NCBI GenBank assembly: GCA_024103005.1 | Contig: JAGFJA010000066.1 | Coordinates: forward strand, 1-64,000 | Source of the DNA: Saprospiraceae bacterium | GTDB taxonomy: Bacteria; Bacteroidota; Bacteroidia; Chitinophagales; Saprospiraceae | Direction of reading: 5' to 3' | DNA: 64,000 bases | Shown here: one piece after another, positions 1 through 9,362 of the stretch | How the letters are laid out: each line of letters begins with the position of its first letter | Position numbering within the stretch: the first letter of the stretch is position 1 | The notes under the pieces: generated by a model | Told to the model about the DNA's origin: nothing | Database searches by the model: none | Seen by the model: only the letters and a program-made list of their open reading frames with translations | Made by a program: the position numbers and the translations under genes

Positions 1-30
1 CATTACTGTATAAATTTTTAAAGTTAATAA

Positions 31-97
31 AAAAGTTATTTCCGTAAATTTTTTTGAACTTTTTGGGGAAGTTCAAAAAATTTCCAGAATAACTTTT
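31..97. repeat. Long imperfect inverted repeat / possible terminator
   Basis: Two complementary outer arms of 10 bases (31-40 and 88-97) flank a small internal loop. An inner stem of about 15 pairs (46-61 with 69-83) closes a 7-base loop. The element lies about 100 bases past the stop of the minus-strand DUF4230 gene and could end that operon or a gene left of the window. The A/T runs lie inside the stem and no clean U-tract follows, so the terminator call is inference. Nothing else is visible in 1-194. Confidence 0.45.
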
Positions 98-194
98 CAA
101 CTTACACAGTTTATGAAATACTACTAACTTGCCAATCCTGACCAGCTTATTAATCGTGACGAAAACACATACATCCTATATTTTGTATCTCCTA

Positions 195-785
195 CTACCC
201 TTTAACCGGTACCGGATTTTCATTTATCACCTTCCACCCCGCTGTTTCAGCCATTACCTGAATAATTTTTATCGTCTTTGCGCTCTGAATCCGCGCTCTT
301 TGAGGCAAATCACTCTGCAGGGCAACTTTGCGGATATGTTCCTTCACATCTGCATTGATTTTATTATAGTCTTCAGCCGAAAATGAATTAAAAGTACCTT
401 CTGAAATATCATAATAGTCAAGGGTGTGATCCAGGCTTATTAATTCAGGTTCCGGTAAAGGTCCGATCGTCAACGTCTTCGATTTCCCGTCAAAGTCAAG
501 CTTTAGTTTATTTAAATCAATTCCCATTGAAGCTTTGGCTTTGACTCGAACGAGAGCTTTTTTCGTAAAAATGCTCCAGTCCATATTATAATAATTCTTG
601 TATTTATATATCTCTGTAAAATAACCTTCAACTGAAACTAATTTGGCAACTTCTTTTATTTGGTTTAAAACAACTTCATTTGAGACCTTCGTTTTTTCAG
701 CAGTTTTGTTATGTAAAAATTCAGAAAAAAAATAACCACCGCCAAACACAACTAAAATCAAAACGAATGCTACAATATATTTCAT
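195..785 (-). CDS. DUF4230 domain-containing membrane-anchored protein
   Basis: A 196-residue protein with one N-terminal membrane segment (about residues 4-21) and an outward-facing domain. The segment from about residue 42, with QIKEVAKLVSVEGYFTEIY, matches the DUF4230 family as I know it; the family function is unknown. It starts at an ATG and is probably the last gene of a minus-strand operon: the DUF3108 gene ends 51 bases upstream. No catalytic residues can be named. It is probably an envelope protein facing the periplasm. Confidence 0.75.
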   Translation of the reverse strand: MKYIVAFVLILVVFGGGYFFSEFLHNKTAEKTKVSNEVVLNQIKEVAKLVSVEGYFTEIYKYKNYYNMDWSIFTKKALVRVKAKASMGIDLNKLKLDFDGKSKTLTIGPLPEPELISLDHTLDYYDISEGTFNSFSAEDYNKINADVKEHIRKVALQSDLPQRARIQSAKTIKIIQVMAETAGWKVINENPVPVKG

Positions 786-836
786 TCCCTTAAATTAAAA
801 ATCTTGCAAACCAAATTAAACAATTTTTAAAACCTG

Positions 837-1673
837 CTAATTACTTATTTTGCTGCTAAGCGGATATCTTAGATTATCATAAGATTTAAGAATAACCTTG
901 ACACTACCAACACTGAGTTTGGTCTCAACCATCAACGGTATCTGGTTGGCATCCTGTGATATATACATCCGCATCGTATTTCCCTGATCGAAAACCTTTC
1001 CTGCAATAGTGGCCGGTGAAATAATATAAGAATTAAAAACTCCAAGACCCTTAAAGTCTTTCTTCCTGGAAATACCATTATATTTTGCAGACAACTTATT
1101 ATTCTCTCTATCCAAAAAAACACTTACCGGAAAATACTGCCCATTCTTGAAGGTTTTAAAAGGATAATTTCTAACAAAATACAAAATACTCAAAATGTCG
1201 TGCGCGCATTCTTTGATAGGAATTACAACAGTAGTCGCATCCTTTCGGGTCTTTCCGCGAGTTGATGTGACTGTCCCGTTTTTCTGATCAAATACCATTC
1301 TTTCATATTGGGTATAATTGTTTTCGTGAATATTCCGTGTTGACCAAATAGGAAGCAGCGTATTTTTATCAACAAAAACTTCATACACATCATGAACTGA
1401 ATAAAGCCATTCATAACTGGAATAAGTTTTTCCTACTGCCTTAATAAGATACCCTCCATGCTTCTCCTTTACCTCAAAGGTAGCCTCCCCTGCACTCAGC
1501 CAAATCAAACCCCAGTTATAGTAAATTTTATATACCAGTTTTTCATTATTCTTAAAGGACACATTGTCAATAGAACACGTCGATATATTGCTTATAAAAT
1601 CATTTCCAACCTGAGAATTTCCCGTCCAAACAGGTAAAGTCATCAACAAAAAAAACAAACTAATTATCCTCAT
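837..1673 (-). CDS. DUF3108 domain-containing secreted protein
   Basis: A 278-residue protein with an N-terminal signal peptide (MRIISLFFLLMTLPVWTGNS) followed by a DUF3108-type domain: EKLVYKIYYNWGLIWLSAGEA near the start, then ARG/TYR-rich strands, then the conserved AHDILSILYFVRN segment. The family is a periplasmic beta-rich domain of unknown role. I use the ATG at 1673 because a longer frame from 1700 puts nine extra residues before the signal peptide and deepens the overlap with the upstream gene. With this start, overlap with the flippase-like gene is 14 bases, which suggests translational coupling. Confidence 0.75.
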   Translation of the reverse strand: MRIISLFFLLMTLPVWTGNSQVGNDFISNISTCSIDNVSFKNNEKLVYKIYYNWGLIWLSAGEATFEVKEKHGGYLIKAVGKTYSSYEWLYSVHDVYEVFVDKNTLLPIWSTRNIHENNYTQYERMVFDQKNGTVTSTRGKTRKDATTVVIPIKECAHDILSILYFVRNYPFKTFKNGQYFPVSVFLDRENNKLSAKYNGISRKKDFKGLGVFNSYIISPATIAGKVFDQGNTMRMYISQDANQIPLMVETKLSVGSVKVILKSYDNLRYPLSSKISN

Positions 1674-2643
1674 TATTCTTGCTTGTATTCCAGAATACAA
1701 CGATTAGACCAGCCAAAGATGGTATAATCAAATTGTAAAAATAAATAACAAAACTTGAAGTCATCGCGTTCCATTCATCCACTCCCAGCTCCTTCCACAT
1801 AAAAATAGCAATACTACTTCTAGCAATCAAACCAGTGACGGGAGGAAGAGGAATACCGGTTTGAATCAGGAAAATCAACCAGGCAATTGGAATACCGGAT
1901 ACTAAATTAAAATCCGGAACCAGGAGTTTAATAATAAATAAATATTGAGTTGTCCATATACAAATCCTAAAAAGAGACAGAAGTAAAACTTGATTTAAGG
2001 AAAGAAATGAATAATTTGTCAGATATCTAAACCCTGTAAAATAATGCTTCCATTTCGGAGCCATTTTAAGATTACTGAAAAAATTCAAGACACTTCGTAA
2101 ATTGAAAAAACAAATTAGCCAAAAAACAATTATACCAGAGACTATTCCGGCAAATCCAACAATAATCCAGACATTCCTGCTCTTTTCATAATAATACAAG
2201 AATCCGCCAATTGCCCCCATTAATGTTATAGCCAAATTCTGGGAGAAACTCCCTATCAGACTGGATGCAGAACCTGCCAGCTTCAACTCATTACGCAACT
2301 TTAACACTCTACCAACAGGCTCACCCAACCTGCCGGGGGTAAGAATGGAAAACAACAATCCTGAAATAACATCTTTGTATGCATTGTATATGTCCATTTT
2401 CCTAAGTGGCCTTACTAAAATATGCCACTTGAATGACTCCAGCAAATAGTTTATGAACGTAAGGCTAATTATGCTAATAAATGCCATTATTGCCGATTCG
2501 CCTTTATAAAAAACAGAAACCCTATTCAACAAATCCGGCTTAGCTTTTAAATTGTTTAATTGAAAATAAAGTACCAAAAGGAATGCCGTAACCAGCATCC
2601 ACCTGAATATTGTCCACCACCCTTTCAATCCTTTATTTATCAT
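1660..2643 (-). CDS. Lysylphosphatidylglycerol synthase TM-region-like (flippase-like) membrane protein
   Basis: A 327-residue polytopic membrane protein with about eight hydrophobic segments. The conserved stretch GLLFSILTPGRLGEPVGR at about residues 94-111 is the signature of the UPF0104/LPG_synthase_TM family, which is related to the flippase half of MprF and to AglD-like proteins. The lysyl-transferase domain is absent, so lipid lysinylation is not implied; lipid or lipid-linked sugar translocation is the usual guess. It starts 7 bases after the stop of the 476-aa gene and overlaps the DUF3108 gene, so the three are likely co-transcribed. Confidence 0.75.
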   Translation of the reverse strand: MINKGLKGWWTIFRWMLVTAFLLVLYFQLNNLKAKPDLLNRVSVFYKGESAIMAFISIISLTFINYLLESFKWHILVRPLRKMDIYNAYKDVISGLLFSILTPGRLGEPVGRVLKLRNELKLAGSASSLIGSFSQNLAITLMGAIGGFLYYYEKSRNVWIIVGFAGIVSGIIVFWLICFFNLRSVLNFFSNLKMAPKWKHYFTGFRYLTNYSFLSLNQVLLLSLFRICIWTTQYLFIIKLLVPDFNLVSGIPIAWLIFLIQTGIPLPPVTGLIARSSIAIFMWKELGVDEWNAMTSSFVIYFYNLIIPSLAGLIVVFWNTSKNNEDN

Positions 2644-2650
2644 AGGGATG

Positions 2651-4081
2651 TCAAATCAGTTTAGAACGCTCATTCAGCTTATCTTTAAGCCATTGTTCAT
2701 TTACAACATTACCTGTTACTTTTTCAAGCTCTTTAATGACCTTATTTGTGTATTTTTTATCCCCATATTCAATGCCTGAGATAAGCCTTACCATAGATAT
2801 AAAATTTTGATAAGTCTTAATCCTTGCTGCCGGTATTTCCTTTTTCTTTCTGTTTAAAAATACTTTAAAACTTTCGGACCATGAATTTATGGCATCATAC
2901 TCCCTGAGCTCTAACAAGGTAGCCAGATAAATGGTCTTTGCCCGTAAATTGGTGAATAAATCAGGATACTCAACTCTTTGGAGCTGTTCAATTACATGTT
3001 CGAATTCTTTCTTATAAAAATAGATCTGAGCCAGTGAAAAGGTGACGATGCTTTCCTTCTGATTTATGGGCAATAAATCTTGATATTCCTTAATAAAACT
3101 TTCAGCAAAATCATAATTACCTGCTCTTAATGAAGTAGTTATCACATTTTTAAACTTGGTTGGCGTCAGATAATTTTCATTCAACAGAATGTTCTTCTCG
3201 AAGATAAAATCATAGATTGAAATCATTTCTTCCTGAAAATCGAAGTTCCCATCATTTATTTGCGCGATACAATAATTAAGAATAGCACCGAAAAGCTCCT
3301 GCAATTCTAACCCGTCAAAAGCTCTGTAATTTTCAAGTAAAATTCGCTTCAACTCAAAATAGGAATCCTGATTATCAGGTGAAGACAACGTTTTGTAAAT
3401 TAAATAATATATCCTGATAATCAAATCATTACTAAAGTCATTTGCTTCTACAAAAGATAAAAGTTCTCCAATAAAATTAAAATTATACTGAATATTTGAA
3501 AGCGCTTCCCGACCCAGAATTTCACAATAATACTTTAGCTTTTCGGCTATGTAAAACTTATCAAGATTTTCGGCTATATTTTCTACATTTTTCTTTGAAT
3601 ATAGCTCGATATTCCCTTCCTGTAAGTAAAATAAATTCTTTTCAATCTGAAAATGATACAAATAATAATCACTACTCCTGTTGTAAAACTTATTTGAAGC
3701 ATTCTGGCTAATCATAATTGAAGTATTTATTAGCTTAGGTATCTTCTTTTTGTTAGTGTATTCAAGCAGTAATTGTGAATTTAAAATAGGCCTGCCCCGC
3801 AGTTCTTCAGTTGCAAAAAACTCCATTAACAGTTTAAGCAAATCAGAAAGATACTTCCGAAACCGAACATCATCATAAGGTTCATTCGGTTTAACCACAG
3901 ACCAAACATCCACTTTAGAAATATCGAATTTGTAATCTTTGTAAAGTTCCATACATATTTTAAATATATCAATATTTAACTTATTGATATTAAAATACGG
4001 AGAAACTAAAAACCGCTCAAATCGATTTAGTTCACTGATAGTCAACTCCTTCACTATCTGATAAAACTTGGTAGATCTCAT
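2651..4081 (-). CDS. Uncharacterised helical protein, 476 aa
   Basis: I do not recognise a named family. From the ATG at 4081 the protein begins MRSTKFYQIVKELTISELNR. It has no signal peptide and is rich in amphipathic helices with Leu, Tyr and Asn, giving a TPR/HEAT-like solenoid appearance. It is therefore probably a cytoplasmic scaffold or interaction protein. The frame stays open upstream to 4273, but that extension is low-complexity and would overlap the divergent secreted-protein gene, so I reject it. First gene of a minus-strand operon with the flippase-like, DUF3108 and DUF4230 genes. Confidence 0.65.
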   Translation of the reverse strand: MRSTKFYQIVKELTISELNRFERFLVSPYFNINKLNIDIFKICMELYKDYKFDISKVDVWSVVKPNEPYDDVRFRKYLSDLLKLLMEFFATEELRGRPILNSQLLLEYTNKKKIPKLINTSIMISQNASNKFYNRSSDYYLYHFQIEKNLFYLQEGNIELYSKKNVENIAENLDKFYIAEKLKYYCEILGREALSNIQYNFNFIGELLSFVEANDFSNDLIIRIYYLIYKTLSSPDNQDSYFELKRILLENYRAFDGLELQELFGAILNYCIAQINDGNFDFQEEMISIYDFIFEKNILLNENYLTPTKFKNVITTSLRAGNYDFAESFIKEYQDLLPINQKESIVTFSLAQIYFYKKEFEHVIEQLQRVEYPDLFTNLRAKTIYLATLLELREYDAINSWSESFKVFLNRKKKEIPAARIKTYQNFISMVRLISGIEYGDKKYTNKVIKELEKVTGNVVNEQWLKDKLNERSKLI

Positions 4082-4217
4082 GAGTTTATGGTTTTCCTGA
4101 AGATAAAGGTACTCTCTTGTATTTACAAATATGTTAAAATTTACATGAAATAGCTGAAAAATTGAAAAGAAAGATGTATATTGCAACGATTTTTTTGAAC
4201 AAGAACCTTTTACGAAC

Positions 4218-6650
4218 ATGTCCAAACCTTTACAGAGCTTATACATGCTATGTGCCCTCATTATAGTGAGCACATTTGCACGAGCCCAGTCAACGGATTA
4301 TGTGGATTATTACAATATATTTCCATCTGATTCTGTAATCGTCTCTCTTCCCAGATATGACAATTCCTTTTTCTATACTAAAATAGCAAAGCACGGGACT
4401 ACTGATCAGTTACTTTCAACTAATGATGAGTTTATCATCAGGTATAAACCATATTCCGGACATTTCGGACTTGATACCTTCCAGGTTGTTTACTTCTATC
4501 CAAACCCGAATACAGGTGAATTGGCAAAAAAATCAAAAAAAGTAGTCATCAAAACGTCCGGTTTTATTTTAAACCCTGATGATTATACTCTTTACACCAC
4601 TGATCAGAATATTGAATTAAATGTTTTATCTAATGATAATATCCCGGGAGGAGGAGGTTTGATTACTAATCTCCCCATAAAAGGCAATGCTCAGTTAGCA
4701 ATTAATTCAGATAGTTCAAAAATAATTTTTCAGGGATGTAATCACGCAATGTCTGAGCAGATAACATACCAGGTTACTAAAAATGGGCAAAAAGAATTAG
4801 GGATTATCCGTATTAACGTACTGGATACAACTTCAACCCCTCAAACACTTTCCTTTTATAAGTTTCTTGTCAAAAATAATCCAATTTCATTTTCACATCC
4901 CTATCAATATTTAAATACTGTCCATAACACAGCCCATGGAAGCATAACACACAATGGTTTTGAATGGACATACACCCCTGATACAGATTATATCGGGACT
5001 GATACATTACAAATCGAAGTAGGAACATCAGGAAATTCAGCGGTTCACCAATTCTTGTTCAAAATAATTGATGCCAGCCCTGCCAATGTGCTGGTAAACA
5101 ATGATTACTTCTACAGCTTGAAGAGCCAAAATGTTGTATGTAATGTGCTGGAAAACGACTTTGATATGGTGTTGTATGTGACCATTGAAGCTCAACCGGA
5201 TAATGGAACACTGGTTAAAATGGCTAATGGAATATACAAATACATTCCAAATCAAGGCTTTGAAGGTGTTGATCTTTTCGTTTATAAAGCATGCGACTTA
5301 GCTTCTAATGTATGCGAATATGGAACTGCCACGATTACAGTAAGTAATTTTGAACCGGATAATGTATATCATTTGTATGCAGCGAAAGGCTCTCCTTTTA
5401 AAATCTATTATCCGTTTCCGGCTTCAGGCTATAAGGTATCAGTAATAAACTCTGCATATCCCAAGCATGCACTGGTGTATTCCGTAGATAACCAAAGAAA
5501 TCTCGAGTATAGCCCCTCACAGGATTATGTAGGTCTGGATAGTATGAAGATCAAGTACACCCTAATAGTTAATCCAAGTATATATTATATAGTTAAAGTA
5601 TATATTCATACCTACGATACGGATCCAAGTTGCTACAGTTATTGCGTCTGGCCTGGAGATCATAACAATGACGGCAGAGTGGATATGAGGGATTTGACCT
5701 TTATTGCACCATTTATCGGTCAAAGCGGTTCGCCCCGTTCTAATCCGCAAAATGATTATTGGGTAGGACAAAGTGCAGATGACTGGGATATTTCAAAGGA
5801 TAATACCAACCTTAAATATGGAGATGGTGACGGAGATGGTATAATCCTCGCGGAGGATACGCTAATGATGAATACTTATTATCGTAATCTCCATGGTATC
5901 TGGGTAAGTAAAGGTGTCAACAGTTCATATCTGCCTTTTGATCTTAGAAGCGACAAGGCAAGTTATGAACCAGGAGATTCTATAACAATGACCCTTTCGA
6001 TAGGAGATGAAACTCTGCCGGTGCCTGATTTGGCAGGTTTTACAGTGAGCTTTAATTTCAGTGAAGCATTTAATGACTCAAGTTTAAGTGCTAAGTTTAT
6101 AAATAATAACTGGCTGGAAAGTGGAGACAAAGTCCTCCAAATGGCTAAAAAACCAATTGCCAGAAATATTGATTTAGGAGCTGGAAGATTGAGCGGTAAA
6201 GGAGTCCCCGGATATGGCGATATTGCCGTTATTAAAGGTATCGTTGACGATGAACTTGACGGATTTAAAGATAACAACGGCACATATTATGCGAGAATTC
6301 AACTGAACGAGGCAACATTGTTACAAGGCGATGGCGTAGAATTGAGAACAGCTCCTCAGACATTCTACTTTCCTATTCATATTACTAAAGGTCAAGTAAA
6401 TAAAGCCGATAAGTCCGTTAAAGTTTATCCTAACCCATCGACCGGTAAAATCTGGCTACAAAGTACAAACACTGACAATATGATTCAGTCTTACAGTGTT
6501 TACTCAATATCCGGACAATTATTGGGTTCGAAAGAAAAAATAAATCAAAATAAAATTGAAATAAATCTTGAAAAATACCCAGCAGGTGTGTATCTTGTGA
6601 AGACTTTTACACTTCTTGGAGTAGAAGTAAAAAAAGTAGAGAAACTTTAA
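4218..6650 (+). CDS. T9SS type A sorting-domain secreted protein with Ig-like and dockerin-like segments
   Basis: An 810-residue secreted protein. Its signal peptide ends near FARAQ. It contains several cadherin/Ig-like repeats, the clearest at about 290-372 with VLENDFD and YKYIPNQGFEGVDLFVYKACD. Two dockerin-like calcium loops follow: DHNNDGRVDMRD at about 477 and DGDGDGIILAED at about 534. A cohesin-like region lies between and after them. The C-terminus (from about 734, VKVYPNPSTGKIWLQ to YPAGVYLVKT) is a type A T9SS sorting domain, so the product should cross the outer membrane and be surface-attached or released. It is divergent from the 476-aa gene, and a terminator follows at 6718. 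Confidence 0.85.
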   Translation: MSKPLQSLYMLCALIIVSTFARAQSTDYVDYYNIFPSDSVIVSLPRYDNSFFYTKIAKHGTTDQLLSTNDEFIIRYKPYSGHFGLDTFQVVYFYPNPNTGELAKKSKKVVIKTSGFILNPDDYTLYTTDQNIELNVLSNDNIPGGGGLITNLPIKGNAQLAINSDSSKIIFQGCNHAMSEQITYQVTKNGQKELGIIRINVLDTTSTPQTLSFYKFLVKNNPISFSHPYQYLNTVHNTAHGSITHNGFEWTYTPDTDYIGTDTLQIEVGTSGNSAVHQFLFKIIDASPANVLVNNDYFYSLKSQNVVCNVLENDFDMVLYVTIEAQPDNGTLVKMANGIYKYIPNQGFEGVDLFVYKACDLASNVCEYGTATITVSNFEPDNVYHLYAAKGSPFKIYYPFPASGYKVSVINSAYPKHALVYSVDNQRNLEYSPSQDYVGLDSMKIKYTLIVNPSIYYIVKVYIHTYDTDPSCYSYCVWPGDHNNDGRVDMRDLTFIAPFIGQSGSPRSNPQNDYWVGQSADDWDISKDNTNLKYGDGDGDGIILAEDTLMMNTYYRNLHGIWVSKGVNSSYLPFDLRSDKASYEPGDSITMTLSIGDETLPVPDLAGFTVSFNFSEAFNDSSLSAKFINNNWLESGDKVLQMAKKPIARNIDLGAGRLSGKGVPGYGDIAVIKGIVDDELDGFKDNNGTYYARIQLNEATLLQGDGVELRTAPQTFYFPIHITKGQVNKADKSVKVYPNPSTGKIWLQSTNTDNMIQSYSVYSISGQLLGSKEKINQNKIEINLEKYPAGVYLVKTFTLLGVEVKKVEKL

Positions 6651-6717
6651 TAATTTCAATAAAAACTTAAACAGTTGATATTGTATAGATAAATTTTGGA
6701 TTTGTTCATTATTCGTA

Positions 6718-6747
6718 GTGAGTTGTTGCGGCGACTCACTTTTTTTT
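6718..6747 (+). terminator. Rho-independent terminator after the T9SS cargo gene
   Basis: An 8-pair stem (GTGAGTTG with CGACTCAC, one G-T pair) with a 6-base loop is followed by eight Ts. It sits 67 bases after the stop of the secreted protein. The loop TTG may also serve as the -33 element of the feo promoter. Confidence 0.8.
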
Positions 6748-6758
6748 GGATAATTTTG
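6726..6758 (+). promoter_or_regulatory. Candidate Bacteroidota promoter for feoAB
   Basis: TTG at 6726-6728, a 22-base spacer and TAATTTTG at 6751-6758 fit the Bacteroidota housekeeping pattern TTG/TAnnTTTG. It would give a leader of about 125 bases before feoA. A 10-base palindrome TAGATATCTA at 6827-6836 lies in that leader and could be an operator; this is only suggestive. Confidence 0.45.
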
Positions 6759-6889
6759 CAAATTAGAATAAATCTAAATAAATCCAATTGAAAGTCATAA
6801 TTGCCCTATAGATTAAACCGCCGGATTAGATATCTATGTTAAAAGACAGGAAAAATACTCCGGTTTATGAAATGAATATTTTCGTATAA

Positions 6890-7126
6890 ATGGATTTAAG
6901 GTTAACAAATTTAAAGGCAGGTGATCTTTGTCAGATCATTGGTTATGAAGATAATTCAATCGCATCAAAATTGGTTAGTATGGGAATATTCCCTAACAGT
7001 GAGGTATTTTTGCTTGACGCAAACCGCAGAAAAAGCGTATATATGCTAGTTATTGGAAAATTGAAAGTGGGTTTATTGTATCAGGAGGCAAATTCAATTT
7101 TGGTTAAAAAACTTGAAACCGAATGA
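6890..7126 (+). CDS. feoA: FeoA family ferrous-iron transport accessory protein
   Basis: A 78-residue SH3-like FeoA protein. The family pattern is visible: LTNLKAGDLCQIIG at the start, then SKLVSMGIFPNSEVFLL (the usual rLxxmGi.pG region), ending in a short beta-barrel. FeoA binds the cytoplasmic side of FeoB and modulates Fe(II) uptake. The stop codon overlaps the feoB start (ATGA), so translation is probably coupled. Confidence 0.9.
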   Translation: MDLRLTNLKAGDLCQIIGYEDNSIASKLVSMGIFPNSEVFLLDANRRKSVYMLVIGKLKVGLLYQEANSILVKKLETE

Positions 7127-9177
7127 CAAAAGTATTCAATATATGCCTTGCCGGGAATCCAAATAGCGGCAAATCCAGTTTATTCAATGCACTTACAGGA
7201 TTAAATCAAAAAACAGCTAATTTTCCGGGTGTCACAGTAGATAAAAAATCCGGTAAATTATTTTTACCAAATGGAGAAAGTCATACTTTGATCGACTTGC
7301 CGGGCACTTATAGCCTTCATGCCATAACTTTAGATGAACAGATATTCACTAAAATTATTTTGGATAAAGAGAACAAAAACTATCCTGATCTAATCTGTTA
7401 TATCATAAATCCCGAACAAATTGATAAACAACTTTTATTAGCCAGTCAACTTGTTGACCTTGGCATCCCAATGATTATAGCTTTTTCGATGGGAGATATT
7501 GAGCAATTGAGCGAGGAAAAAATCAACCATCTATCCAATTATTTTAACGTCCCAATTGTCCAATTCAGTAGTAAAACCGGGATGGGCCTATCAGAATTGA
7601 AATTGTGTATTCAACATAATTTACTTAATAAAAACAGCCAAATAAACTCACATAATCCGATTGACTATTTCGATGAATTAGCCTCACTTGAGCTCAATTC
7701 AGATAAGAAAGAGAAAATAAATTATCAAGGATTTCTTGAAATTTTAAAGCAAGAAAAAGCGTCTCACCCCGGTGCAGTAATGAAAGCTGAAGTAAATGAT
7801 ACAATGTCGAGATTTGATCAACTTTCAGAACTAATCAGTTTCCTCAAACCGATCCAACAAACCGGCTCTCCTTTCCAAAACCGGCTGGATAAAGTATTAA
7901 TACACCCCTTTTATGGCATGATTATCTTTGGAGCCATCATGTTCCTTATTTTCCAGTCAATTTTCTCCTGGGCTGAGATGCCGATGGATTTACTTGAAAG
8001 GGGATTTGCTTTCTCGGGTGAGCTACTCGGTCATCATCTGCCTGACAATTGGTTCAGAGAATTGCTTATCAATGGTATTATCCCCGGCTTAAGCGGCATC
8101 ATCGTCTTTGTCCCCCAGATTTTCTTCTTATTTTTCTTTATATCAATCATGGAAGAGACCGGGTACATGAGTCGGGTGGTATATTTGTTTGATTTCTGGA
8201 TGAGAAAATTCGGATTAAATGGAAGAAGCACCATTGCCTTAATCTCAGGAGGCGCTTGTGCCATCCCTGCTATAATGAGCACCAGAACCATAAGTAACTG
8301 GAAAGAACGACTGATAACCATCCTTATAACACCTATGATAAGCTGTTCGGCAAGACTTCCTGTCTATTCCTTATTGATTGTGTTTATCATACCTGCCAAT
8401 TTATATTTCGGAATTATCAATGCAAGAGGTCTTGCATTTCTGGGAATCTATATTTTTAGCACATTAGCTGCCCTATTTGCAGCATTTGTGTTAAGCAAAC
8501 TTATTAAAACCAAAGAAAAGAGTCAGTTAATGCTGGAACTTCCCAACTATCGTATGCCCATAGCTAAAAATGTAGCATTTAACGTATGGGAAAAGGTCAA
8601 GACCTTTATTACAGAAGCCGGTAAGGTGATTTTTGTAATAAGTATTTTATTATGGTTTTTAACAAGTTTCGGACCGGAAAAGCGAAGACAAGCTGCATTG
8701 GAAACCTACAGAACTGAAGTAAAAAATGATCCTTCCTTGAGTCAGCATCATTCAGAATCCTCTATCCTGTTGGAAAATTCCTATGCCGGCCTGGCAGGTC
8801 AATACATTGAACCAATAATTAAGCCCTTGGGATTTGATTGGAAAATAGGTATTGCATTAATAACTTCATTTGCTGCCAGAGAAGTCTTTGTGGGAACTCT
8901 GGCAACTATTTATAGCTCACAGGATGACGGTGAAGATCCTGAAAAGTTATCCGTTATGCTTAGCAATCAGATAAATCCAAACACAGGTCAAAAAGTATTT
9001 AATCTGGCCTCATCAGCCTCCCTGATAATGTTTTATATGTTTGCCCTTCAGTGCTTAAGTACAGTTGCCGTGGTCAGGAAAGAGACGAATGGCTGGAAAT
9101 GGCCTATTATTCAATTAGTCGGATATACACTCCTGGCATATATTGCCAGTTTGATTACATTCCAGCTATTAAACTGA
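7123..9177 (+). CDS. feoB: Ferrous iron transporter FeoB
   Basis: A 684-residue protein with an N-terminal G domain and a C-terminal membrane permease of about eight segments. G1 is GNPNSGKSS (about 11-19), the G2 region is FPGVTVDKKSG, and G3 is DLPG (about 57). The two Gate-type hydrophobic repeats follow. At the G4 position, usually N-x-x-D (NMLD in E. coli), the sequence reads SMGD at about 121-124, so the Asn that reads guanine is Ser here. Function is Fe(II) import across the inner membrane. It overlaps feoA by four bases. The G4 change may alter nucleotide specificity or affinity, but the rest looks intact. Confidence 0.92.
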   Translation: MTKVFNICLAGNPNSGKSSLFNALTGLNQKTANFPGVTVDKKSGKLFLPNGESHTLIDLPGTYSLHAITLDEQIFTKIILDKENKNYPDLICYIINPEQIDKQLLLASQLVDLGIPMIIAFSMGDIEQLSEEKINHLSNYFNVPIVQFSSKTGMGLSELKLCIQHNLLNKNSQINSHNPIDYFDELASLELNSDKKEKINYQGFLEILKQEKASHPGAVMKAEVNDTMSRFDQLSELISFLKPIQQTGSPFQNRLDKVLIHPFYGMIIFGAIMFLIFQSIFSWAEMPMDLLERGFAFSGELLGHHLPDNWFRELLINGIIPGLSGIIVFVPQIFFLFFFISIMEETGYMSRVVYLFDFWMRKFGLNGRSTIALISGGACAIPAIMSTRTISNWKERLITILITPMISCSARLPVYSLLIVFIIPANLYFGIINARGLAFLGIYIFSTLAALFAAFVLSKLIKTKEKSQLMLELPNYRMPIAKNVAFNVWEKVKTFITEAGKVIFVISILLWFLTSFGPEKRRQAALETYRTEVKNDPSLSQHHSESSILLENSYAGLAGQYIEPIIKPLGFDWKIGIALITSFAAREVFVGTLATIYSSQDDGEDPEKLSVMLSNQINPNTGQKVFNLASSASLIMFYMFALQCLSTVAVVRKETNGWKWPIIQLVGYTLLAYIASLITFQLLN

Positions 9178-9302
9178 TATTAGTTTTACATCCAAGAGCT
9201 GTCAAATCAATTAATTTTAATTACGGCAACATGACATTCGAATTATTGCTTTCAATTTTTATCTCCGGACCTAAGAGAATAGCAGCATTCGCCAACTAAT
9301 AT

Positions 9303-9310
9303 TATATTTG
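9303..9310 (+). promoter_or_regulatory. Candidate -7 element TATATTTG
   Basis: A perfect TAnnTTTG match lies 52 bases before the ATG of the HEAT/cyclophilin lipoprotein. No clear TTG lies at the expected -33 distance, so confidence is limited. Confidence 0.35.
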
Positions 9311-9362
9311 CATCTGATTGGCATAGATTCTATTGTTCAATAGATATTTGAAAAAAGGGTGC

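Noticed and set aside
4082-4273. N-terminal extension of the 476-aa gene
   Set aside because: It would overlap the divergent signal peptide gene and is unlike a protein N-terminus.
6827-6836. TAGATATCTA palindrome as an iron-regulator box
   Set aside because: It is short and AT-rich, and it does not match a Fur or DtxR-type box I know; mentioned only within the promoter entry.
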